From NCBI GenBank assembly GCA_018873245.2, contig JAEMBT020000008.1, positions 2,218,001-2,282,000 on the forward strand: 64,000 nt of DNA, given 5' to 3'. Positions 12,501-23,812 of this stretch are shown here, piece by piece. The notes under the pieces are model-generated. The model saw nothing but the letters and a program-made list of their open reading frames with translations, searched no databases and was not told the origin of the DNA. The DNA is from Archegozetes longisetosus. Taxonomy: Eukaryota; Arthropoda; Arachnida; Sarcoptiformes; Trhypochthoniidae. Positions within the stretch are counted from its first letter, which is position 1. Each line of letters opens with the position of its first letter. The position numbers and the translations under genes were made by a program.

Positions 12501-14920
12501 ATGAAAACTCAAGAAACTCATCGTCCGGGACCTCTTAAACAAGAGAATAAGCGCCATAAGTTGGGTCGACATCGAAGTAATCGTTCGATCAGTTCATCAA
12601 ATAAGGGACGAAAAGAAGACATAAAGAGTTTGACTAAACATAAAGATTCGGTTAAAAGACATGAACGAAGAAATCAATTGAAACAATTGAGGAAAAATAA
12701 AAGAGAAGAAACTCTTAGCGCAAAAAGATCTTTAGGCGGAGAGTCAGTTCCGCCAATACTTGTGGCAGTTCTCGATCTAAACAATGATTTCAATACTAGT
12801 AATGAAAATATCAATCGTTTTATTGATTTGATTCGAAAATGTGATGAAAATTCGGTTTCGAATAATGAAAATGAACGCAACTTTCATATAAGTTTTGCTA
12901 AATTGAAGTCAAGATTTGAGTTCATTTGTATAAACAACAACGACTTGTTTGCAGCACTCGATTCGGTGAAAATCGCTGATATTTTACTGATTTTGCACTC
13001 GTTTTCATCAGTGAATAACTCATTACTTGACGCTATTTACAGTCATTGTTTGCCCACAACTGTTCATATCATTAATGGTTTGAATGGTCTAAGTGTTAAG
13101 AAAAGAAATGATTTAAAAAATCAGTTCAAAAGCTAATTGACTTTAAATTTCATGAAGAAAAATTAAGAACAGTTGACAATAGTTCAGAAGCGCTACAATT
13201 AATGCATTATATTTCGAATTGTAAACGAAAGCATAACTCTTTTCGTTCACGTCGAACACAATTATTAGCCGAAAGTTTTGAATTTGTTGCTAATGATATG
13301 GGATCAGATTTTGGTACACTTAAGGTTTCAGGTTATGTCAGAAACAGACCGCTTGACGTGAATTCATTGGTTCACATTCCAGGTTTTGGTGATTACCAAA
13401 TGAGTCTCATTGAAGCCAATAGTGATCCAAATCCATTAGTATTGAAACCGATGAACAGAAATAGAAGTAATACTATGAATATTGATGACAATAACGAATC
13501 GAGAGTTATCCAAAGAGCAGATCCATCGCTTCAACAATCGCTTGAATCTGAGAATATTCTGGACCCGATGGAAGGCGAACAGACGTGGCCTACAGATGAA
13601 GAATTAGAAAGTGCTAAAAATGAACAGAAAGTTGTGAAAAAAGTGCCAAAAGGAACGTCTGAATATCAGGCCGCTTGGATTGTTGACGATTCTGAGGATC
13701 AGAACAATTCTGATGAAGAAAGTGATGGCGAAGACTCAGATTCTGATAATTCCGTTTCCAAAATGGAAGCTCAAGAAGGATCTGATGATGAAAACGATGA
13801 TCAATGCGAAGGTGAAGAGGAGGAAGATATGGATGATATGGAAACTATATCTGTGAGCGGAACAGTTAATGAAGCGAATTATGACCAGAAAATGGATTTA
13901 AATGAAGAACAATCAATGCTCCAGAAGTTCAAAGATCAGCGACAGGACGAGATGTTTCCCGATGAAGTCGACACTCCTACTGATAAACCAGCAAAATTAC
14001 GATTCGCTCGATATCGAGGCCTTAAAAGTTTCAGAACTTCTTCCTGGGATCCGAAAGAGAACCTGCCGTCAGATTACGCTCGAATCTTTCAATTCGAAAA
14101 CTTTATGAGAACCAAAAGACGTGTTTTCAATGAGGAGCCAACAGGTGCTCAGCCGGGATGGTTTGTGACTGTACATGTTATTAATGTCCCGAAAATTGTT
14201 TATCAATCATTTGTTGACAACAAAAAACCACTCATACTATATGGTCTTTTGCCACACGAACAGAAAATGTCAGTAATTAATTTAGTTATAAAGCGAATTC
14301 CTTCATTCACTGAACCGATTAAGTCGAAAGAAAGACTTGTATTTCATGTTGGGTGTCGTCGATTCGCAGCCTGTCCCGTATTCTCGTCTCATACTAATGG
14401 AGATAAGCATAAATTGGAGCGCTTTTTACGCAGTGATGTCTCAGTTGTGGCTACACTTTATGCTCCGATCACTTTTCCTCCGGCGTCAGTTCTGGTTTAT
14501 AAGGAATACGAGGACGGGTCACATCATTTGGTGGCGACTGGATCTCTATTGAGTTGTAATCCCGACCGAATTATTGTCAAACGTGTTGTCTTAAGCGGTC
14601 ATCCCTTCAAAATCAATAGAAAACACGCAGTGGTTCGGTATATGTTCTTCAATAGAGAAGATATTTTATGGTTCAAACCGATTGAGTTGAGAACTAAATA
14701 CGGACGAAAAGGTCATATAAGAGAGCCGTTGGGAACTCACGGACATATGAAATGTGTGTTCGATAGACAACTCAAATCACAAGACACTGTTCTCATGAAT
14801 TTGTATAAAAGAGTTTATCCCAAATGGACCTATGATAATCATTTGAATGCACCCGTTGTTCCAAATGATAGTAACAGTGATATCAACGACGAACAATTGG
14901 ATGAAGGAAATATGCAATAA
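12501..14920 (+). CDS. TSR1: Pre-rRNA-processing protein TSR1, one frame break
   Basis: TSR1 is a GTPase-like but catalytically inactive factor of the BMS1/TSR1 family, acting in late 40S ribosomal subunit maturation. The ATG at 12501 starts KTQETHRPGPLKQENKRHK, the conserved N-terminus; an upstream TTG is not the start. Family blocks follow to the end: GGESVPPILV, LKVSGYVRNRPLDV, GFGDYQMS, DPMEGEQTWPT, an acidic stretch, FPDEVDTP, RYRGLKSFRTSSWDPKENLP, LLPHEQKMSV, FPPASVLVYK, KRVVLSGHPFK, YMFFNREDILWFKP and GTHGHMKCVFDRQLKSQDT. The frame breaks at 13115-13120: translation in the first frame reaches TAA at 13134, while homology continues one frame earlier. With one base added the total is exactly 806 residues (human 804). 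No other defect is seen. Confidence 0.93.
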
Positions 14921-15110
14921 CCAGGTTTTGCCTCGCATAACGAGAAATGGCAAGGAATCAATAATTGAAGATATCCAACAAGGTGTTTAATTGAACTTTT
15001 CTTACATCTGATTTATTTTGTTGTTCACTTAAATACTACTAATTTATATGAAATGAATATAAAAATAAATTTGAGCTAATTATAATTGTTTGAAATATGT
15101 TGATCAGTTG

Positions 15111-16725
15111 TCAATTAAGATGAGAAAAATTGCATTTATATTTTTGTTGTATGAATGGGAGGAATAGCAGTAAAATACCAGCTAATATAGTTATAGCTGC
15201 ACAAATTCCGATACCAGTTTCATATGAATTATCAACTGTTAATCCTGTTATAGATTTTATTACATATTATTCGTTTGGCAAAAAGAGTTTAGTGATAGAC
15301 AGTCAAACTATACCAATAAGTGGTGGTCCGATCATAGATGCGATTCCTTCTATAAAAGATAAGATTCCGAATGCATTTGAAACTTTTTCGACTCCAAACA
15401 AATCAACCAAAACTACTGAACATAAGCAGACATAAGCGCCTAAATAGTGTTAAAAACAAATTTCAGAATTATGCGATAGTCAAGTTAAGCTTTTGAAGGA
15501 TGTAAACGAGAATAGTTGCAAACCTTCAGCAGCGCCATAGACGATAATACATATAGTCATTAAATAATAAGTATTAGCAAAAATAGTTAACGCTATTACT
15601 AGTCCGTAAGCAATAACTGAATAACTGTAAAGCATTAGACGATTTAGTGACTTAATGTCAGCGATATAGCCAAACACTGCTCTTCCAAAGGCATTCGCTA
15701 ACCCAAAGCATACCATAAGCCTTACGGCATCGTTTGCATCACCGATACCTAACTTAATAATTCTGTCTTTCATGAATATTATTGGCACATAATATACTAA
15801 ACCGTTGAGGAAATTTGCAAAAGCAAAATATAGGAACACAAAGTGACCCATTATTTTAAAATTAATTGTCTCATTGATGGCACTTTTGAGATCTCTGTTT
15901 TCTTCGATATAATCAACTTTACGAAAGAGCGCAGAAAATGCGACACAAGTGAGCATAACTGCGGACAATAAAAGCATTGCTCCTTTCCATGAAAACGTGT
16001 TTATAAGCCATTCGGACAGTAAAGCAAATATTGCTATTCCTATTCCTGATCCACAAACTGCAATACCAGTTGCAAATGACAGGCGTTTGTCAAACCAATA
16101 GGTCACTATCAGTATTTGCGGCAAATATAGTAGTCCGAGACCCGTTCCTGATTAGGCAAAAAGTATTCTATCAAATATGGTAGAGTTTAATAGCTTGAAG
16201 GTTATCATTGAAAGTTATGATTACCAGTAATGAGTCCAAGTGTTATACAATGAAAGTAAATGGAATCAAAGATAATACTGCCTAACATTCCTAACACTGT
16301 AATAACTGCTCCACTAATAGCTATCTTCCTACAACCGTACGCATACGTTAATCCACTAGCAAATGGTCCTAAGAATCGATTTAATTCGTCAAGATAACTA
16401 GTTTGAAATAAGTTGAGTTTGATTACCAGCACAGTATACCATTCCAGTCATGATTGATGAAAACATCGAAGTGATTGTTTCACTTTCTCCGTAAACATTC
16501 AGAAATTTCTCATAGAATATACCACTAGTATACGAGAAGCCATCGCCTAAGACACTAATCATAAAAGATCCAAACACTGCATAACAAACGGTAATTTTAT
16601 TGATTAACCATAGTTGGCACTGAAAGAATCTGTTTCTAACCTACGGCCCAACCCCAGCCTCCATCAGCAGCTTTAATGTCCTGATGTGACTTAGCAGATA
16701 TACTCTTTGGTGGAGACTTATTCAT
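15111..16725 (-). CDS. SLC16-type monocarboxylate transporter (MFS)
   Basis: Six exons on the minus strand (16641-16725, 16427-16576, 16225-16368, 15524-16147, 15314-15439, 15111-15244), all joined in phase 1, make 420 residues. The family signature DGGWGW stands at residues 21-26, just before TM1. Further marks are GPFASGLTYAYGCRK, GLGLLYLPQIL, SFATGIAVCGSG and the TM10-11 block NAFGILSFIEGIASMIGPPL. About twelve hydrophobic segments are predicted in two halves around a charged loop (RKVDYIEENRD). SLC16 members move monocarboxylates or other small organic anions across membranes; the substrate here cannot be told. The second intron (58 nt) is needed to join the YCAG and GPFAS segments. The stop lies 190 bp from the convergent TSR1 stop. 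Confidence 0.92.
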
Positions 16726-17126
16726 AACAATTAGATTTGAGAATAGATTGACACTTTAGAAGATTGGTAAAACAAATAAAATTAAACACTTTTTGTACAC
16801 TATAAAAAACATTGAGGACTTAACATTGAAAAAAAACCAAATGATGTCATTCTTATAATCTATTCAATAATACAACCGTTAATACTTTTTATAATCATTT
16901 AGTATATGCATAATAAGATTCGGTTGAGAAATACTATCTTATATTAACTAAATTTTCAAAGCTTTTATTAAGAAAATTTTCGATTTAAATAGTCTATCTT
17001 ATCTTTAGCTTAAAACGGCTACAGCTTAACACAGTTCAACAAAGAGGTATTTTATGTTTCTAAAAAGTTCATAAAACTTCAAAATTTATAAGAACAAACA
17101 ATTTGAACAATAAAGCAATTTTGAAC
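16726..17126. other. Divergent intergenic upstream of the SLC16 gene and the 94-residue gene
   Basis: AT-rich divergent upstream region. Apart from the TATA box listed next, no element stands out. Confidence 0.4.
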
Positions 17127-17135
17127 TATAAATAG
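17127..17135 (+). promoter_or_regulatory. TATA box for the 94-residue membrane protein gene
   Basis: TATAAATAG lies 134 bp before the ATG at 17269. A start about 30 bp downstream would give a roughly 105-nt leader. It is a strong match to the consensus in the right place, but AT-rich DNA makes chance matches common. Confidence 0.5.
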
Positions 17136-17268
17136 TAGACAGTTAGAACTATAATCACATCAATTTGTATTTCAATCACAACAATCAATCACAGCTCGAT
17201 CACAGTCTACTACTAAACAAACAGTTATTTGTTTAATATAATAATTACTGGTCTTACTAGTATTAAAT

Positions 17269-17553
17269 ATGACTATCAATTTCATTCTTTACTTTTGTTT
17301 CTTATTTATATCCTTGAAGTTTTGTATTATTTCTGAAGTTTATTCTCAAACCGGTTCAGAGAACAGTTCGAAAGAGTTTAGTACTGATGTAAATAATCAA
17401 AATTGTGGCATTTCTCCAATACTCCTACTATTCATAGCATTTCTAATCGGATTAATATTATTTGGTTTAATTGCTTTTCTGATCTTAAGAATTTGTCATC
17501 AAAAAGAAGACACTATTATTGCCAATACAGGTGTTTACATGATTCAAGATTAG
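17269..17553 (+). CDS. Small predicted type I membrane protein, unknown function
   Basis: I do not recognise this 94-residue protein. Residues about 4-22 are a hydrophobic N-terminal segment with a plausible signal-peptide cleavage near 26-28. Then comes a short Ser/Asn-rich ectodomain (28-47) with one cysteine, a strong membrane helix (about 49-75) and a 19-residue tail ending GVYMIQD. The ATG is preceded by a good TATA box, which supports a real short gene. It is divergent from the SLC16 gene. Function, partner and conservation are unknown; it may be lineage-specific. Confidence 0.55.
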   Translation: MTINFILYFCFLFISLKFCIISEVYSQTGSENSSKEFSTDVNNQNCGISPILLLFIAFLIGLILFGLIAFLILRICHQKEDTIIANTGVYMIQD

Positions 17554-18227
17554 AACTTGTTCTTAACTAATCAATGCCTTTTAACTTTTCTTTCTTTTAA
17601 TTACTTCAGATATGAAAAGCCGTTCAAAATCTGATCGACACATTCTTACTGATCGATAGATAGACAAACTTTTAAGTTATATCAGTTGCCAATCGATCTA
17701 AGAACTTATTTGGCAATTCATGTTTTGTCCAAATAGTAAACAGTTCAAATAAATCAAATATATTAAAGTTTAAAATAATTTATTTGCATCCAACTCATGA
17801 TTAATATATTATTCAAACGAATATAAATCAATAAATTGTTCCAAAAAGTAAAATAGTTTCTTGAATACATAGTTAAACAGGAATGTAATTAATATTCAAA
17901 TAAAAACTTGAAATCGAAAACAGAGGAAAGTTGACGAATAATTTGTTCTCAACTACTATAATTATCAGTTATCATACAAGGTCTTAAGGTTTGTTAAACT
18001 TCTAAACAACCATTTGAACAGTTATGTTCAATGAAAAGATAGAATAATCAATTTGGTTAGCTATGATCCAAATTAGAAAATACTGAGAATTGACCTAAAT
18101 CGAGACTAGTCTATAAATCGAAAATAACATCAACAAAAAGAAAACTAACTTTTATTATCAAGTGTTAACACATATAACAAATCTCCGAATGTCTAAATAA
18201 TAATTGAGCTAAACTTTCAACATATTT
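17554..18227. other. Convergent intergenic before V-ATPase F
   Basis: AT-rich; probable 3' UTRs of the flanking convergent genes. Nothing else seen. Confidence 0.45.
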
Positions 18228-18720
18228 CTATCGATACTCTTCAGCATTGAATAGACCCTTTGCTCGTCTAAGAATAGAGTCCTTATTTGGATCGTAAGGA
18301 TGGTCTTTGGAGGGGATCTCAAGGATTGCGGGCACCGGTGCGGTGTGCGAGTCAATCACGTGACGAATCATTTCAGCCACATTCTGGTTAATAAGCACTA
18401 TATCGATGTCATCGCGCTTTAAGAAGCCCCGAAATGTGTCCTCTACTTCGTTTGTAGTGGTGTTCTTGTCGACTACCATAAAGTTGTGCTGAGGAACCTT
18501 AGTTCGGTTGGTTTCTCCAATTCCTCCCAATAGGAATCCAACGCAGGTGTCCTTTAATTACAATTACAGATAATAATAATTAATATATTATTTTAATAGC
18601 AATGGCTTTCAATGGGATAGACGCCCACTTTCTCATCAATTATTTTTTATTTCTAATTATTCTCACTTCATCTCCAATTACAGCTATTAGTTTGCCCTTA
18701 ACTGCTGAATGCAGTGCCAT
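18228..18720 (-). CDS. ATP6V1F: V-type H+-ATPase subunit F (V1 sector)
   Basis: Two exons (18667-18720 and 18228-18551), joined in phase 0, give 125 residues (human 119). Exon 1 encodes [18 protein letters not shown]; exon 2 continues [13 protein letters not shown], then [19 protein letters not shown] and [20 protein letters not shown], all family hallmarks. Subunit F sits in the central rotor stalk of the cytosolic V1 sector and couples ATP hydrolysis to proton pumping into endomembrane compartments. The intron is 115 nt. A forward-strand frame at 18602-18838 is only the shadow of exon 1 and the intron. The gene is intact. Confidence 0.96.
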
Positions 18721-19141
18721 TTCACCAAATTTAGTCTATTATTACGATTATTTATTTGATTTATTTAATTTTGATTATACTCTAACTCATATGACAACAA
18801 ATATTTCTATCACTTATCTTTTGCTACATGAGCGCTAAAGTAGTGACGTCTAATGCCTACAATACATAACTCAACTTCTCATAACTTTATTATATTTCAT
18901 TTATAAACTTTCTTTAATTCATTCTCATGATCATGTCTTTCGAAAAGATTTCTCATCGTAAAAATCTTTCAAACACTTCATTCAAATTCCAGTCAGAGTA
19001 CAAAAAGTAATATTAAAACTAATTTTAGGTCAATTAAAATAATCAATCATTTTTAGGCCATTCATCTGAAAGTTTAGTTAATAACTTAAAGTTACAAAAT
19101 GACATTCATTTAACACTTAATGCATAAAAGATGTAAAAAAA
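18721..19141. other. Intergenic between V-ATPase F and NOL6
   Basis: Upstream region of the V-ATPase F gene and 3' flank of NOL6; nothing else seen. Confidence 0.45.
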
Positions 19142-22100
19142 TCATTTGTTTTCCCAATTTTCGGTATGAGTTTCTATAGAACTAACGATTCCTTGACCAA
19201 TTATCGAAAAATCTTCAATTATAGCTTCGATATTAGTTGTCATATTCTGTGATCCACTCTTATTCGATGTCGACGACAACAGAACTCCGTTTACTTGAGA
19301 TACCTTGAATGGACCACTTTCGAAGATTAATGGCTTCCACAAAACACCGATTTCTCTGCCGCCAAATTTGTCATAAAAGAACAGCGCCAACTCTGAATAT
19401 GCGCGTCTCAATAGTTCCAGGTATTTATGAATTGGATCAAAGTCTATGATTGGCATTTTTTCATTAATTTCTGGATCAAATTGTTTTATTGTAAACTCAT
19501 ATTTGGGTGGAAAATCGATTGCTTGAACTTGATTTGTGATTTGGTCAGACTTTAGATGGATTATGACATCATAAATACCTAAAGCGGGCCTAAATATAAG
19601 CTGAAAATCAAATAAAAATTTTAGTTTCTTTCCAACCTTTTGATAATTTAAGATAATATAAAATTAAATCTTAAGGTTGATTACCTTTGAATCGCTTTTT
19701 AGCGGATCATTCATTTGCGAAATTATGGAATTTTTAGCAGCGTCTGCCAACTTTTGTAATCTATTCAAAATTGCTGGTGTCGGTGAAGACTTTGTCCACA
19801 TTGATAAATGTTTATCATATGGACTTGCTATGAACATTGATGGAAGATTTGGTCTTTGAGTTGTGAACTTTGACTGAATATCAGCCAACATTTCATCATT
19901 CATTTCATTATTTAAATTGACAATAAGCGGTGATATTTTCCAGTTATGATCGCATATGAGGCATAGAAATCTTATAAATCCAGTTATTGGAGAACTGAAA
20001 CAGCAAACCAATACAATTACTGTATCTTTATTAGAGACTAATATGAAAATATCACTTACTTGGGAACAGTATATGGACAACTATTCAAATAAATACTGAC
20101 CATAATTAATTCAATCGCAACATCATCAAAATAATCACCAATCATTTGAGAAGCGATCCATCGTTTTGCTAATCGACACGAAGTGCCGTAACAAAGATAC
20201 TGTCGATTGATTGCATTCAAAGCACTACTTATTTTAGGCATTATTTCTGTTTTCATTTCCAAGCAATCAGCGATTTCGCTCTCAATAGTTTTAATGATTC
20301 CTTCACTAGTTTTGATTTGTCGTAACAAAACCAACTGTTTATGACAGGCAATAACAACTCTGAAAATGAATCCATCTTGAAGTACGTCCACGTAATCGCT
20401 GCTTGGATAAGTGATGAGACCGTATTGTGCCGAAAGATTTTTACTCAATTCAATATAAAACGATGCCTTAACTCTTTCTAGTGCTTTAACGTCATTAGGC
20501 CATTTGCCACTGCCTTCCAATTGTATTATCACTTCTAGTGGCTTGAAATATCTCGGAGCTCTTTGCTCGATTGAAATGTCAAATATATTACAATTATTAG
20601 TGGATTTACTTCTGCCGCTATTCATAGGAAGCACTGGAAAAACCTGAAGTCAATCAAAATTTGAATTAAGTCAATCGAAAAATTTAATTTTGAAAACGGA
20701 AAACAAAAGAATCTTTGATTAGAGCTCTAGTCATTTAATTTGTGATATAAGCGAATGATTTTAATTCAGTTCAAAGTATTGAAAGTATTTAAGTCTTACT
20801 TCGGTTCCTCTAAAATCTGATGCAGTCCCCTGAACGCTCGTCACAACTAATGGCAATCCCTCTAAACTTCTTAGTCTTTTGGCCAGATTGTCTAAACTAT
20901 AACCAACAGAATTTATCATTTCCTCACCCGTCCCGTAGACTGTATTTTGGTCTTCGAATTTAAGATTCGGCAACTCAAGTATTGAATCCAATTTTGATAT
21001 TGTAAAAACGATAGACTCGGTCTTAATATCCAAAATGTTAGTCAAAATAAATTCTAAAGATTTTGCAATTATTTTTCGTTTATCAGCAAATGTTTTTGCC
21101 TCCCAGTAAACCGTTTCACAAATGGATCCGTCTTGAAATCTTCGTAATTCTGATTTGCTTCCCCAAAAATCTCTGAAATCTTTAGCATCGGAGCTGTCAG
21201 CATACGGACCCTTTTCTATAGAGTTGTACGCATTCTCTGGATTTACCAAAATGCCAAACGTTAAGAACTTTATATCATTCGGATGAGGAGGCAAGTGATC
21301 AGTTGACCACTCTTTGCAAGTGCTAGACTTTGATTTATGCTGAATTAACAAAATTCGTTGTCCAATAGCTCTCTTGCAAAGTGGTATCAAATGTGCGACG
21401 AATGCACTGACAATATCTCCGCTCTCATCAACTATATCATTACTTATTTCGCTGACTTTTGAACTTTTCAAAAGAGCAGGCACTGAAATTCTACGAGAAA
21501 ATAACTCATTAAATATCTGATTATCTTTTATAAAGTATAGAAAGTTATAAGAAAACTTACTTTAAAAGAGTATCGAATTTAAACTCGAAACTGATTGGTT
21601 TCATGAAAGTTGTTTCGAAGCTATTCGCTTGATTAGAATCCAAAGAGTCAAGTGTAAGCTTTGACTCGTGTTTCAGTCGTTCGTATGAATCAATAGTGAT
21701 ATCCCAACACAAGTTATGATAACCCGTTGGATCAATAAATACAACAGGGAAGTAAGTTAAATGATGTTCGAGTGGTTGCCAAAGATTGTTACTCATTGCT
21801 ATTCCTTCAGTGTCCCATTTCGAGTTGGCTAGTGAGAAAAAGTTAATTTTAATATTTTGTAAAATATTTTCTTATTGTTATTAAGTATTGACTTAAACTC
21901 ACCAATTGAAAGTAAAGTATTCCTAAATATCTGATAACAGCTGAAATTTCTGCTAATTTTACGACTCTCTAATAAATAACAGACAAACATCGATATAATA
22001 TAACCAAACGATGATCTCATTTCTCTTTGTTTGAGCCATACTTTCAGTAGAATTAGAGAATCTTTAATATTTGAACAATCTTTGATTGTTTTCGATAAAT

Positions 22101-23232
22101 ATTCGTAATTAGAAATCATATTTAAATCACTTTGAATACTAGAGTTATATTTAGGAGTCGGAAGATCTTCGCATTCATTCAATTGCATCCAATCGGAGCG
22201 AACATTGTTTTTCTCGGGACAAAAACGAACAGGTCTGAAAACCTTTTCATCGCTTTCCGGATAAGCAAAAACAGCAAAAGTACAATATTTGGCAATCTTT
22301 CCATTTGGCTTCACTAATAGTATTGGTTTTGTGTGATTACCGTTCAAGTACGTAAACTTGACTTCACTAATTATATCATTAGATTTGATCATTTGCGAAA
22401 TATAACTCAAGTATAAGGCCCTCTTCCTATGGTATCGTTGATTGAGATTATCTTGTCTTTGCCAACAAATACTCGGTATTTCAACAGCGATGTCGATCAC
22501 AGCTTGCGATCGAATAGCAGTTCCCAAATCATAACTACCGAACACTTTTATATTTTTTGGAGCTTCAAAACAGAACATTCCCTTCACATCAAATGGCTCT
22601 TGAATTATCGGAACTTTTACTGTAAGCCATAACTGGTCTGTTAGTTCTCGCGATTCTAAACTCTTGAGTGAACTCAACAGTGATTCAAACTGTTTAATCC
22701 ATTTGTTAATTTTCGGTAACCATTTCTCTTTCAGCTTAACTTCAGATAGCATTTCGTCTAACTTTTGGGTCAAAAATCAATACAAATATTGATAATTAAT
22801 ATAAAATAAAACAAGAATTAATAATAATAAAAGAAAAGAAATTCAATACCTGAAGACGAAATAGACTCGAGTGAAAGAGTGCTTCAGTTTCTCTTAAGTT
22901 ATTCAACTCTTGGGCCGTCGGTGTCTTTATTTTCGACTTTTTCTTTTTGTTATTGAGTTTTGACTTTTTAACAATCGGTTCATCATTTGATTGTCATCAT
23001 CTTCGACATCATTGTCTTCGATGCCATTGTCTTGATTATCATCAAAATCACTCTCAATATCTTGACCATCATCGTGATCATCATCAATATATTCTTCTTC
23101 ATCAATACTTTGATCGTCTGACTGATCATCAATTGATTGCTCGCTATTTTGATCCGAATGTTGACTGGCAAAATTGTTGTGATTTTCTTTAGAATTGGTT
23201 GATCTGCGTTTTTTTCCTTTGAATTTATTCAT
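19142..23232 (-). CDS. NOL6: Nucleolar protein 6 (Nrap), one frame break in exon 1
   Basis: Seven exons on the minus strand: 22850-23232, 21903-22761, 21561-21828, 20800-21490, 20060-20643, 19685-19994 and 19142-19600. Five junctions restore family sequence, for example LFRLQ-LDEML, SIA-NSKWD, RGTEV-FPVLP, TVPN-SPITGF and DSK-LIFRPALGIYD. NOL6 is a component of the small-subunit processome in the nucleolus, built from nucleotidyltransferase-like and poly(A)-polymerase-like Nrap domains. Conserved blocks include GSYDLGTAIRSQ, LNQRYHRKRALYLSYI, LLKVWLKQRE, FWGSKSELRRFQDGSI, VLQDGFIFRV, ALFFYDKFGGREIGVLWKP and the C-terminal VEAIIEDF-like segment. The acidic and lysine-rich N-terminus is out of frame with the first conserved block (ELNNLRETEALFHSSL); one added base near 22985-23005 gives 1184 residues (human 1146). 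Confidence 0.93.
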
Positions 23233-23812
23233 TTTTAAATGTTTATTCAAATCAAACTAAATTGAATTCAATCTAAACTTGAAAGTCACTAAATATGCGA
23301 AACATGTGCTTTTCTGTTATTATTATTATTATGCAATCCATCTATGCGTCCAATAATGATGTCTAATATTTGCTATATAACTTCATTCAGACTGATGCTA
23401 ATTATCCTTGTATTGTTCATAAAGTAAGAGAATTATATTCATTGCACCAAAATTTGATTCAAAAGTCCCGAAATGTTGGTCAAAATAAAACTTGACTCAA
23501 TTTATGTGATTAAACTAGATGAATAAGCCATTTCTCTCATATACTCATAGATGAATGGGATGACGAGCCTTTTGCAAAAGTTAACTAAAATAACACTAAA
23601 TACATGCATAGACTACTTTTGTAATTTCAATTCAAATTGAAACTATTTCAGTGTTAATTAAAACAGTTTGATCTCATTTTTATTAAACGATTTATTTAAG
23701 GATTTGCATAATTCAAGATCTATCTCACAATGAACATTATGAGAAGTCACTGTTAGATATTACGAAAAGAAGACAATTTAAGAAAATATAAAATGATTGT
23801 GAAACGCTCTAA
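23233..23812. other. Intergenic between NOL6 and ZPR1
   Basis: It contains an ~88-bp segment (23522-23610) that resembles one at 30577-30665 and is listed as a repeat. Otherwise nothing is seen. Confidence 0.5.
23522..23610. repeat. Short dispersed repeat, copy A
   Basis: Same orientation as copy B at 30577-30665. The core catagatg..tg.gatgacgagcctt is nearly identical in both, and similarity extends on either side at about 75 percent over the first 50 bases. The nature is unknown: perhaps a transposon fragment or a structured RNA. Confidence 0.55.

Noticed and set aside
13084..13122. A 38-nt GT-AG intron in TSR1 that would restore the frame
   Set aside because: It would remove residues conserved in TSR1 (KKR..D.KK) and is shorter than every other intron in the window (55 nt or more). 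A one-base indel or slippage fits better.
15130..15435. 101-codon plus-strand frame
   Set aside because: It is antisense to the last two exons of the SLC16-type gene, which have clear homology and splice sites on the minus strand.
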